From assembly GCA_026225235.1 (NCBI GenBank), contig JAMFSK010000003.1, positions 124,001 through 188,000 of the forward strand: a DNA stretch of 64,000 nucleotides, given 5' to 3'. Under the pieces are notes generated by a model. That model did no database searches. It was not told the DNA's origin and was given only the letters and a program-made list of their open reading frames with translations. Within the stretch, counting starts at the first letter, position 1; the number at the start of each line of letters is the position of its first letter. Positions 21,744 through 29,631 of this stretch are shown here, one piece after another. A program made the position numbers and the translations under genes. Origin of the DNA: Burkholderiales bacterium (GTDB lineage: Bacteria > Pseudomonadota > Gammaproteobacteria > Burkholderiales > Burkholderiaceae).

Positions 21744-22946
21744 ATGTTCCCCGCTCGAATTTTTTCCGGTATGCGCCCGACCGGCTCGCTGCACCTCGGT
21801 CACTACCACGGCGTGCTGAAGAACTGGATCCGTCTGCAATCCGAGTATCCGTGCTTTTTCAGCGTGGTCGACTGGCACGCGCTGACGACGCACTACGAAA
21901 CACCGGAAGTGGTCGAAAAGAATGTGTGGGAAGTGCTGACCGACTGGCTCGCCTCGGGCATCGATCCCGCGCAGGCGACGCTGTTCATTCAGAGCCGCGT
22001 GCCCGAGCACGCAGAGCTCGCGTTGCTGCTCGGCATGAGCACGCCGCTCGGCTGGCTTGAACGCGTGCCGACCTACAAGGAACAGATCGAGAAGATCAAG
22101 GAACGCGACCTGCATACCTATGGTTTTCTCGGCTATCCGGTGCTGATGGCGGCGGACATTTTGCTGTATCGCGCTTCGCTCGTGCCGGTGGGTGAAGATC
22201 AGGTTCCGCATGTCGAGATGACGCGCGAGATCGCACGCCGTTTCAACTATCTGTACGGTCGTGAAGCCGATTTCGAAGAGAAATCGCTCGAAGCCGCGAA
22301 GAAGCTCGGCGGCAAACGCGCGAAGCGGTATCTCGAACTGCGCAGCAGCTATCAACAGGACGGCATCGACGAAGCACTGGATCAGGCGCGTGCTCTGCTG
22401 CAGGAGTCGCAAAGTCTCTCGATGAGCGATCGCGAGCGGCTGTTCGGCTATCTCGAGGGTGCCCGCAAGATCATCCTGGTCGAACCGCAGGTGATGTTGA
22501 CGGAGGCCTCACGCATGCCGGGCCTCGATGGCCAGAAGATGTCGAAGTCTTACGGCAACACGATCGGCCTGCGTGAAGATAGCGTCTCGATCACGAAGAA
22601 GGTCCGGACGATGCCGACAGATCCGGCTCGGGTACGGCGCACCGACCCGGGCGACCCGGACAAATGCCCGGTCTGGGAACTCCATCAGGTTTATTCGGAC
22701 GAAGCCACGCGTGAGTGGGCGGCCCATGGTTGCCGCACGGCGGGGATCGGTTGTCTCGACTGCAAGCAGCCCGTCATCGACAGCATCCTGCGCGAGCAGC
22801 AGCCGATGCTCGAGCGCGCGCAGAAGTACATGGACGACCCGTCGCTTCTGCGTGCGATTGCCGCGGATGGATGTGACAAGGCCCGCAAGTTCGCCCAGGA
22901 AACGATGCGTGATGTTCGCGAGGCGATGGGGCTGGCGTATAACTGA
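21744..22946 (+). CDS. trpS: Tryptophanyl-tRNA synthetase
   Basis: TrpRS charges tRNA-Trp. The 400-residue product has the class I signatures 'RPTGSLHLGHYHGVL' (HIGH-like) and 'GQKMSKSYGNTI' (KMSKS). It is longer than E. coli TrpS (334). The extra C-terminal part contains four cysteines in the pattern C-x21-C-x6-C-x2-C, from 'DKCPVW' to 'GCRTAGIGCLDCKQ'. This resembles the 4Fe-4S motif known from Thermotoga maritima TrpRS. It follows the M50 gene by 5 bases and is followed by dapA. Confidence 0.97.
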   Translation: MFPARIFSGMRPTGSLHLGHYHGVLKNWIRLQSEYPCFFSVVDWHALTTHYETPEVVEKNVWEVLTDWLASGIDPAQATLFIQSRVPEHAELALLLGMSTPLGWLERVPTYKEQIEKIKERDLHTYGFLGYPVLMAADILLYRASLVPVGEDQVPHVEMTREIARRFNYLYGREADFEEKSLEAAKKLGGKRAKRYLELRSSYQQDGIDEALDQARALLQESQSLSMSDRERLFGYLEGARKIILVEPQVMLTEASRMPGLDGQKMSKSYGNTIGLREDSVSITKKVRTMPTDPARVRRTDPGDPDKCPVWELHQVYSDEATREWAAHGCRTAGIGCLDCKQPVIDSILREQQPMLERAQKYMDDPSLLRAIAADGCDKARKFAQETMRDVREAMGLAYN

Positions 22947-22947
22947 G

Positions 22948-22970
22948 GTAGCGGATCGCTTATCCGCTAC
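22948..22970. promoter_or_regulatory. Stem-loop after trpS overlapping the dapA -10 region
   Basis: GTAGCGGAT and ATCCGCTAC form a perfect 9-bp inverted repeat with a 5-base loop, starting right after the trpS stop. The right arm ends in the TACAAT (22968-22973) that looks like the dapA -10 element, 30 bases before the dapA ATG. It could be a trpS terminator without a T-run, or an operator. Confidence 0.45.
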
Positions 22971-23003
22971 AATTCCAAATTACCGAAATTACTGGCGTTT
23001 TGC

Positions 23004-23912
23004 ATGATTACCGGAACTGAATCGGCTTCGCGCGGTGCAACCATCCGCGGCAGTATCGTTGCGATTGTCACACCGATGCACGAAGACGGCGCGCTCGATC
23101 TGCCGGCGCTGCGCAAACTGATCGACTGGCACATCGCCGAAGGCACCGATTCACTTGTGATCGTGGGGACGAGCGGCGAATCGGCGACTGTGAATGTCGA
23201 CGAGCATCGCTTGCTGATCAAGGAAACCGTCGACCACGTGGCCGGCCGGATTCCGGTCATTGCGGGCTCCGGCGGCAATTCGACGGCTGAAGCGATTGCG
23301 CTCACGCGATACGCGTTCGAAGCCGGCGCGGACGCCTCGCTGCAGGTCGTCCCTTACTACAATAAGCCGACACAGGAAGGCATGTTCCGCCACTTTTCGG
23401 CCATTGCCGAAGAGGGTGGCCTGCCGCTGATCCTGTATAACGTACCCGGACGCACCGTCGCGGACATGAGCAATGAGACGATTCTGCGTCTCGCGGACGT
23501 GCCCAACATCGTGGGCGTCAAGGATGCGACCGGCAATCTGGACCGCGGCATTCGCCTGATCAAGGAGGCCCCCGCGGGCTTTTCGATTTATAGCGGTGAC
23601 GATCCGACGGCTACCGCACTGATGTTGATGGGAGGGCATGGCAATATTTCCGTCACGGCCAACGTCGCGCCCCGCGCGATGGCGGACCTGTGCCGGGCTG
23701 CGCTGGCGGGCGATGCCCGCAAGGCCAGTGAAATCCATCTGCGCTTGCTTGGGCTGCATCGTCACCTGTTCGCTGAATCGAATCCTATCCCGGCGAAGTG
23801 GGCACTGCAGCAGATGGGCAAGATCGAAGGCGGCATTCGCCTGCCGCTGACGCCGCTGGCCACGCCATTCCATGACGTGGTGCGAGCAGCAATGCGCGAG
23901 GCGGGCCTGTAA
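23004..23912 (+). CDS. dapA: 4-hydroxy-tetrahydrodipicolinate synthase
   Basis: DapA condenses pyruvate with aspartate semialdehyde, the first committed step of lysine and diaminopimelate synthesis. The 302-residue TIM barrel has '[12 protein letters not shown]', '[16 protein letters not shown]', 'ILYNVPGRT' (catalytic Tyr) and '[14 protein letters not shown]' with the Schiff-base Lys. Length and motifs are normal. The order dapA-bamC is widespread in proteobacteria. Confidence 0.96.
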   Translation: MITGTESASRGATIRGSIVAIVTPMHEDGALDLPALRKLIDWHIAEGTDSLVIVGTSGESATVNVDEHRLLIKETVDHVAGRIPVIAGSGGNSTAEAIALTRYAFEAGADASLQVVPYYNKPTQEGMFRHFSAIAEEGGLPLILYNVPGRTVADMSNETILRLADVPNIVGVKDATGNLDRGIRLIKEAPAGFSIYSGDDPTATALMLMGGHGNISVTANVAPRAMADLCRAALAGDARKASEIHLRLLGLHRHLFAESNPIPAKWALQQMGKIEGGIRLPLTPLATPFHDVVRAAMREAGL

Positions 23913-23986
23913 GGCTGGCCAGACTGAACGCGCGCGCGCCCATCGGGGATCCTGACGGCCGCGCCACCCGATATCCGAAGGACCTC

Positions 23987-25126
23987 ATGACACGTACTGC
24001 CCGTTCCACTTTTACCCTGCGAGCGCTGAGCGCCGCGGCCGCCGTTTTCCTGCTGGGCTCGCTCGCCGGCTGCGACACGCTCAACGACTGGTTTGCCTCC
24101 GACAAGGTCGACTACAAGACCGCGGGGACCGCGCCGACGCTGACCGTGCCGGCCGACCTCTCGAAGGCCCATCTCGACGATCATTTCTCGGTACCGCCGA
24201 CGACGATCGGCCTCGGTGGCGCGCCGATGTTCACTCAGACGGCCAATGGCAGCGCGACACTGGGTGTGCCGACTGCGCAAGATCCGCTCGGTATGCACAT
24301 CGAACGCGATGGCGATACGCGTCGTCTGGTGATCGATGGCCGCACGCCCGAAGAGCTGTGGCCCGAAATCAAGGACTTCTGGCAGGAGAACGGTTTTGTG
24401 GTTCAGACCGATCAGCCTGGCCAGGGCCTGATGGAAACCAACTGGGCCGAGAACCGCGCGAAGATTGGCAATGACTGGTTCCGCGCCTCGATCGGCAAGC
24501 TGTTCGACGGCTTCTACTCGTCGGGCACGCTCGACAAGTTCCGTACCGTGGTCGAACACGCACCGGATGGCGGCACCGAGATCACGATCTCGCATAGTGC
24601 GCTGGAAGAAGTGATGATCGGCCAGCAGAAAGAAACCTCGCGCTGGGTGTCGCGTCCGCGCGATCCGAACCTTGAGCAGGCATTCCTGAATCGGCTGATC
24701 CAGAAATTCGGCTTGTCGAATACGCAGGCCATCATGTTGCAGGCCAATGCGCATACCGGCGACCCGAAGGTGGCGACGGTCGCGGCATCGGACGGCGCCC
24801 CGGCGCTGGATCTGGCCGAGCCGTTCGATCGTGCATGGCTGCGCATCGGCGTGGCACTCGATCGCAGCAGTTTCGCGGTCGACAACAGCGATCGCAGCAA
24901 GGGCCTCTACTACGTGCGTTATGTCGACGACACGCAGGACGTGAAGAAAGAAGGCCTCTTCGGCAAGATGCTGACAAGCTCAGCCCCGCCGAAGAAGCTG
25001 ATGGTCAATGTGCGCCCGAAGAACGACAGCCAGACCCAGGTCACGGTGGTCGATGCAAGCGGCAACTACGACACGTCGGCTGAGGCAAAGCGCCTTGTCT
25101 CGACACTGAGCGCAGCGCTGAACTGA
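23987..25126 (+). CDS. bamC: Outer membrane protein assembly lipoprotein BamC
   Basis: BamC is a lipoprotein subunit of the BAM complex, which folds beta-barrel proteins into the outer membrane. The 379-residue product has a signal peptide with lipobox 'LGSLAGC' near residue 31. An unstructured N-terminal stretch ('VDYKTAGTAPTLTVPADLS') that normally binds BamD follows, then two helix-grip domains ('WPEIKDFWQENGFVV', 'AWLRIGVALDRSSFAV'). It lies downstream of dapA, as in E. coli. Confidence 0.92.
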   Translation: MTRTARSTFTLRALSAAAAVFLLGSLAGCDTLNDWFASDKVDYKTAGTAPTLTVPADLSKAHLDDHFSVPPTTIGLGGAPMFTQTANGSATLGVPTAQDPLGMHIERDGDTRRLVIDGRTPEELWPEIKDFWQENGFVVQTDQPGQGLMETNWAENRAKIGNDWFRASIGKLFDGFYSSGTLDKFRTVVEHAPDGGTEITISHSALEEVMIGQQKETSRWVSRPRDPNLEQAFLNRLIQKFGLSNTQAIMLQANAHTGDPKVATVAASDGAPALDLAEPFDRAWLRIGVALDRSSFAVDNSDRSKGLYYVRYVDDTQDVKKEGLFGKMLTSSAPPKKLMVNVRPKNDSQTQVTVVDASGNYDTSAEAKRLVSTLSAALN

Positions 25127-25187
25127 TCGGCACCGATCGGTTCGATGCGACAGGGCGGCGCTACCCCGTAATCCGGCAGGCGGACTG

Positions 25188-25961
25188 ATGCGTTTCACGA
25201 GTCTGGGCAGCGGCAGCGAAGGCAACGCCCTGGTGGTCGAGGTCACGGAGGGCGCGAGCACGACTCGCGTGCTGCTTGACTGCGGGTTCTCGGTGCGTGA
25301 GTTGCAGCGTCGCTTGCTGCGAGTCGGTCTCGACTTTGCCGATCTCGATGCGGTCATCGTCACGCATGAACATACCGACCATGTCGGCAGTTCGCTCACG
25401 CTCGCCAAGAAGGCCGCCCTGCCGGTCTATATGAGTTGGGGCACCGCGTTGGCCAGCGGGGCCGACGACGGCCGCGTCGATTTGCGCATCCTCTGGGGTG
25501 GCGATCCGCTCGCGATCGGCGGCATCGAACTCCATCCCTATACGGTTCCACACGATGCACGCGAACCGCTTCAATTTGTGTTTTCCGACGGCGATCAGCG
25601 GCTTGGCGTCCTGACCGATACCGGCTGCGCGACACCGCATATCACGAGCGTGCTCGGCGGTTGCGATGCGTTGATTCTCGAGTGCAATCACGACCGCGAG
25701 ATGCTCGCCACGAGCCGTTATCCGGCCTCGTTGAAGGCACGCATCAGCGGGGATCTCGGCCATCTCGCGAACGATGCGGCAGCCGGCCTGCTGGCCCAGT
25801 TGGACCGCTCACAACTCAAACACCTGATTGCTGCCCATCTGAGCCAGCAGAACAATACGGCTGACCTTGCGCAGGCTGCGTTGGCGACCGTGCTGGGGTG
25901 CGCACCCGATGAAATTGGCGTGGCGACACAGGAAGAGGGCTTCGACTGGCGCGAGCTTTAA
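25188..25961 (+). CDS. MBL-fold metallohydrolase (YycJ/WalJ-like)
   Basis: The 257-residue metallo-beta-lactamase-fold protein begins 'MRFTSLGSGSEGNALVVE', with the metal motif 'VTHEHTDHVGS' (HxHxDH), 'LTDTGCATPHI' and 'ECNHDREML'. The architecture matches the YycJ/WalJ group, whose members are thought to be 5'-3' DNA exonucleases; activity here is inferred only. It is the last gene of the trpS-dapA-bamC run and is followed by a strong terminator. Confidence 0.9.
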   Translation: MRFTSLGSGSEGNALVVEVTEGASTTRVLLDCGFSVRELQRRLLRVGLDFADLDAVIVTHEHTDHVGSSLTLAKKAALPVYMSWGTALASGADDGRVDLRILWGGDPLAIGGIELHPYTVPHDAREPLQFVFSDGDQRLGVLTDTGCATPHITSVLGGCDALILECNHDREMLATSRYPASLKARISGDLGHLANDAAAGLLAQLDRSQLKHLIAAHLSQQNNTADLAQAALATVLGCAPDEIGVATQEEGFDWREL

Positions 25962-26012
25962 GCCGCCCGCCACGTGTAAGGATGCGCATGACGTTGTAGA
26001 AGTCGCAGACAT

Positions 26013-26042
26013 AAAAAAACCGGCCCGAAGGCCGGTTTTTTT
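26013..26042. terminator. Bidirectional intrinsic terminator
   Basis: Seven A bases, CCGGCC, loop CGAA, GGCCGG and seven T bases make a textbook symmetric Rho-independent terminator. It lies between the convergent MBL hydrolase gene and the Ala-rich lipoprotein gene and should stop both. Confidence 0.95.
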
Positions 26043-26056
26043 CTAAGCTCGAGAGC

Positions 26057-26326
26057 TTAGTTGCTTGCTGCGGATGCCGGAGCAGCTGCCGACGCGCCTG
26101 CGTCCGAAGCGCCCGCGTCCGAAGCAGCAGCCGGTGCCGAAGCAGCGTCAGCCGCCGGTGCCGATGCAGCGTCCGAAGCCGCAGCCGGTGCCGATGCAGC
26201 GTCAGCCGCCGGTGCCGATGCAGCAGCCGCGTCGCTCGCCGGAGCAGCAGCCTGGTCGCTCGACTTGCTGCATGCAGTCAGAGCCAGTGCAGCCATCAGG
26301 GAAGCGAGGAGGAGGGATTTCTTCAT
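26057..26326 (-). CDS. Small Ala/Ser/Asp-repeat lipoprotein
   Basis: The 89-residue product has a signal sequence and lipobox 'LALTAC' near residue 20, then almost only Ala, Ser, Asp and Pro. The mature part consists of degenerate units of the form 'SDAASAPAADAASAPAAA', encoded by imperfect tandem DNA repeats of about 40-50 bases (26140-26230). It should be an acidic, disordered lipoprotein, and its function is unknown. The ATG at 26326 follows an AAGGA ribosome site by 7 bases. A GTG two codons upstream is less likely. Confidence 0.8.
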   Translation of the reverse strand: MKKSLLLASLMAALALTACSKSSDQAAAPASDAAAASAPAADAASAPAAASDAASAPAADAASAPAAASDAGASDAGASAAAPASAASN

Positions 26327-26595
26327 GATCACGTCCTTTTATGGATAAAGGTAAGCAACAGCGCGAATGTTACCGGTAATGTTTATGTGCCTCTAACACC
26401 GACCTTGGCCGTCGGCTTGGTGCACACGAGTGTGCGCCACTTACCCACGGCTTGGCCCGAAATTATATGCACTTTCGTATCCAGAGTCGATAAATCTTCC
26501 CTCTGGGACAAACCTTTCATAACGGGCTTTTTCTTGCTTTTTAAGAATATCTGCAAGCCCTGTCGGATTCGGCTGAACCATTCAAATCCGCTTTC

Positions 26596-27783
26596 TCAGG
26601 CTACTCGTATCCAGCCTGCACAATACCATTCGTGCAACAGTAATGTCACCGGCGAACCTGCCAATAGTGTTACAAAGTCTTTCCCTTCCAAACCCTTCTG
26701 ATCGGCAAGCCTGGCAAGGGTTTGACGCGATTCGCGCGGTAGTTTCTTGACCTCGCCGTTGATGTAAAAACAACGTGTATCGTAGAGCAAAGCGGTGCGC
26801 GGATCGACGCTTACGCCATTTCGCCGGGCGCGCGCCAAAAAGGCCGCTTCGTCCAGCGGGCGCCGCGGCCCGTCGAACACCACCGTTGGCTTGGGTTCGC
26901 TCAGATAGCGCCCTATGAATTGAGCAATATCCTCGCGTTTCCAGCTCACTGATCTGAGCCACGCTTCGGTGGTGTCCACCAGATCTTCCGGCAAACGAGC
27001 CGGATGACGGGTGGGCTCCCGACCGGGGTCTCGCAAACGGCGTGCCGCCCCCGGCATTTCGCCGGCGCGTTCGGCCAGATCAAAGAAAAACTGCCCAATC
27101 ATCTCGCCCGCGAGCGGGGCACGAAAACCGACCGAACACGTCATGCATTCGCCGATCGCCACGCCGTCATGCGCAATATGCGGCGGCAGATAGAGCATGT
27201 CTCCCGGCTCCAGCACCCATTCATCGGTCGGCACAAAGCGGTCTAAAATCTTGAGCGGTAGCCCTTCGCGCAGGCTCAGGTCGCGTTGCGCGCCGATGCG
27301 CCAGTGCCGCTTGCCGTGTGTCTGGAGCAGAAAGACATCGTAGGAGTCGAAGTGCGGACCGACCCCGCCGCCGTCGCTTGCATAGCTAAACATCACGTCG
27401 TCGAGGCGGGCGTCGGGGATGAAGCGAAACCGATTCATCAGCGCATGCGTCGCTTCGTGATGAAGATTGACGCCTTGCACCAGCAGGGACCAATGCTTGC
27501 TGCGCAACGAGGGAAGCTCATCGCGTTCGAACGGCCCATCGTCGAGCGACCAGGTGCCGCGGCGCTGCGTGATGAGCCGGCTGTCGATATCATCTCGCGC
27601 AGCAAGATCGAACAGCGCATCGCGGTCGATGATGTTGCCTGCGTCGGGCACGGCCTGGCGAATCAGCAGAGGTTTGCGTTGCCAGTAGCGACGCATGAAC
27701 GTAGCGGCGGAAAGACCGCCCAGTAGCGAGCTCAACGCTGCGCCAGAAGGCAAGGGGGGCGTTTGGGGGGGCCGCACTGGCAT
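26596..27783 (-). CDS. roxA: JmjC/cupin 2-oxoglutarate oxygenase (ribosomal protein L16 hydroxylase type)
   Basis: This 395-residue cupin_8/JmjC protein resembles E. coli YcfD/RoxA, which hydroxylates an arginine of ribosomal protein uL16. The iron triad is visible: 'GVGPHFDSYDVFLLQ' (HxD) and the distal His in 'YLPPHIAHDGVA'. The segment 'WQRKPLLIRQAVP' near the start and the C-terminal winged-helix-like part are typical. The substrate is inferred by family. It is divergent from the FKBP gene, with start codons 34 bases apart. Confidence 0.87.
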   Translation of the reverse strand: MPVRPPQTPPLPSGAALSSLLGGLSAATFMRRYWQRKPLLIRQAVPDAGNIIDRDALFDLAARDDIDSRLITQRRGTWSLDDGPFERDELPSLRSKHWSLLVQGVNLHHEATHALMNRFRFIPDARLDDVMFSYASDGGGVGPHFDSYDVFLLQTHGKRHWRIGAQRDLSLREGLPLKILDRFVPTDEWVLEPGDMLYLPPHIAHDGVAIGECMTCSVGFRAPLAGEMIGQFFFDLAERAGEMPGAARRLRDPGREPTRHPARLPEDLVDTTEAWLRSVSWKREDIAQFIGRYLSEPKPTVVFDGPRRPLDEAAFLARARRNGVSVDPRTALLYDTRCFYINGEVKKLPRESRQTLARLADQKGLEGKDFVTLLAGSPVTLLLHEWYCAGWIRVA

Positions 27784-27791
27784 CGTATAAT
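27763..27791 (+). promoter_or_regulatory. Putative sigma-70 promoter of the FKBP gene
   Basis: TTGGGG (27763-27768) and TATAAT (27786-27791) are separated by 17 bases, 25 bases before the ATG. The -35 lies inside the first codons of the divergent roxA gene. Confidence 0.55.
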
Positions 27792-27816
27792 CGAAGAAAG
27801 GTTTCCGGAGGAACGA

Positions 27817-28359
27817 ATGAAGATCGTCAAGAACACCGTCGTATCGGTCAGCTACACGCTATCGGACGCGCAGGGCAATCTGATAGAACAAAGCGACGAA
27901 CCGATGGTTTATTTGCACGGCGGCTATGATGGCACGTTCCCCAAGATCGAGGAAGTGCTGGACGGTCATGAGACCGGCTACGAAACGCAGATCCAGCTCG
28001 AGCCCGACGATGCGTTCGGCGAGTACGATCCTGAACTCGTGAAGATCGAAGAGCGCGGCCGTTTTCCCGAGCCGCTCGAGATTGGCATGCAGTTCGAAGG
28101 CACCCCAGAAGAGAGCGACGACGAACTCGATGCGCTCATCTACACCGTCACCGAACTGGCCGAAGATAAAGTCGTGCTGGATGGCAACCATCCGCTCGCG
28201 GGAATGGCGCTGCGATTCAATCTCAAAGTCACTGAAGTGCGCGATGCGACGTCCGACGAGGTTGAACACGAACATGCCCACGGCGCCGATGGCCTGCATG
28301 TGATCGACGACGATGACGGTGACGAGGACGACGACGAACCGCCCCGTATCCTTCACTAA
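27817..28359 (+). CDS. FKBP-type peptidyl-prolyl isomerase (SlyD-like)
   Basis: The 180-residue protein combines an FKBP domain ('VVSVSYTLSDAQGNLIEQS') with an inserted flap domain ('IQLEPDDAFGEYDPELV'), as in SlyD. It speeds proline isomerisation and has chaperone activity. The C-terminus has 'EHEHAHGADG' followed by an Asp/Glu-rich tail ('DDDDGDEDDDE') rather than the long His/Cys metal tail of E. coli SlyD, so nickel handling is doubtful. A GGAGG ribosome site lies just before the ATG. Its stop codon overlaps the stop of the convergent next gene. Confidence 0.88.
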   Translation: MKIVKNTVVSVSYTLSDAQGNLIEQSDEPMVYLHGGYDGTFPKIEEVLDGHETGYETQIQLEPDDAFGEYDPELVKIEERGRFPEPLEIGMQFEGTPEESDDELDALIYTVTELAEDKVVLDGNHPLAGMALRFNLKVTEVRDATSDEVEHEHAHGADGLHVIDDDDGDEDDDEPPRILH

Positions 28360-29564
28360 TTCGCAGGCCCGGCCCCGGCCGGTGGCAGCGGCAGCATTTT
28401 TGGCGCTTCGATACCGGCCGTACCCGACGTGTCGGGCGGGAGCGGTAGTGTCGGTGTACCGGGCATGGTACCCGGTGCGGCATTGCCTCCCGGGCCCGTG
28501 GCCGTCGTAGCGGGCGCGCCGGATGAGCCCGGCGCCGAGTTTGGCGGCGTCGGCGCCGGCAAGCTTGCCGGCACTTTCTGTACGCTGATCCTGAACAATT
28601 CCTTACGCTCGGGTTCGACCGTCACGCGGATCCACTGCGTCAGATGGGGCGAACCCGATACTTCGAGCCGTGCGAAGTTGGGCACGCGCGTCCCATGTTC
28701 ATCGCGCAAGGGCTGGTCGATCCGGTAGCCGCTCGTCAACGGGCTGATTCCGCCATCGATCAGGAGCACCGGCCCGTCAAAATGCTGCGTCAGTTTGAGC
28801 AGTGCCTGTTTCAGTTCCGCGTACCCATCGCGCGCCGACTGCCGGTCAAAACGCAGCCACCCGAACAGATGGTCCTGGCGCGCTCCCGCTTCGAATTGAG
28901 GATCGCCTTCGAAGGCAATGACGACCGCGCGTGCATGCGTGCGATGCGCGTAGGCCTCGGCACGCTCGAGCCACTCGATGTTGGCGACCGATCGTTCCTC
29001 GTATTCACCGTTGCGGCCGCCTTCATTCAGGTAGTGGTTATTGTCGCCCGGTACATTGAGCGTGACGAAAATCACATCACCCGATTGCCAACGCATATTC
29101 TCGCGATACGGCCGGAAACGCGGGCTCGCGCTTTGCCGTGCGAGCGGCAGGCGTTGAGCACCGAACGACTGATCGTCGTCGTAGAAGTGCTCGCGAATAA
29201 AGTCCAGCCGCTCGCGTGGGTCATAGCTGCCGTTGACGCCGAATTGACAAGCCACCCACTCGTTCTCGCCGGGTACATAGAAGAGGGGCAAAGGCGAGCT
29301 GTCGAGTAAGGCAAGACGGCCGAGCAGAAGGTTGTCGTCGCAAGCCTCGGCAGGTGCCTTGAGGTTGCCCGTATCGATAATGAAGCGGGGCTTGTCGCGG
29401 CTTTGGCCGATGGCGTCGAGCAAACGATGCGCGGCGCCTTCCTCGGCGCTACTGAATGGCCCGTTGCCGATCACCGCAAAGCTGAACGGCGTGGTTGCCG
29501 CGAAGGCGCCTGAAACGGCGAAGCTCAGCAGCGCAACCGCTACCACACGCCAAGTGCCTCGCAT
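28356..29564 (-). CDS. Exported metallophosphoesterase-like protein
   Basis: The 402-residue protein starts with a clear signal peptide ('VVAVALLSFAVSGAFA'). It resembles calcineurin-type phosphoesterases: 'FAVIGNGPFS' in place of the usual D-x-H strand, 'FIIDTGNLKAP', 'YVPGENEW' (GN[HE]-like) and 'PVLLIDGG'. Several standard metal ligands (DxH, GDxxD) are not visible, so it may be inactive or divergent. The last 80 residues are Pro/Ala/Gly-rich and disordered. The start at 29564 is chosen for the signal peptide; the frame stays open upstream into mutS. It sits downstream of mutS on the same strand. Confidence 0.6.
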   Translation of the reverse strand: MRGTWRVVAVALLSFAVSGAFAATTPFSFAVIGNGPFSSAEEGAAHRLLDAIGQSRDKPRFIIDTGNLKAPAEACDDNLLLGRLALLDSSPLPLFYVPGENEWVACQFGVNGSYDPRERLDFIREHFYDDDQSFGAQRLPLARQSASPRFRPYRENMRWQSGDVIFVTLNVPGDNNHYLNEGGRNGEYEERSVANIEWLERAEAYAHRTHARAVVIAFEGDPQFEAGARQDHLFGWLRFDRQSARDGYAELKQALLKLTQHFDGPVLLIDGGISPLTSGYRIDQPLRDEHGTRVPNFARLEVSGSPHLTQWIRVTVEPERKELFRISVQKVPASLPAPTPPNSAPGSSGAPATTATGPGGNAAPGTMPGTPTLPLPPDTSGTAGIEAPKMLPLPPAGAGPAN

Positions 29565-29631
29565 GACACACACGACAGAAGAATCTCGTGGTCGATCCTG
29601 CATCGCGTGTCTCATTTTTTGACAGGGGCGC

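Noticed and set aside
26387..26701. 104-codon plus-strand frame in the gap before roxA
   Set aside because: It overlaps the 3' end of roxA, has no ribosome site and no similarity to a known family; the gap 26327-26595 seems non-coding.
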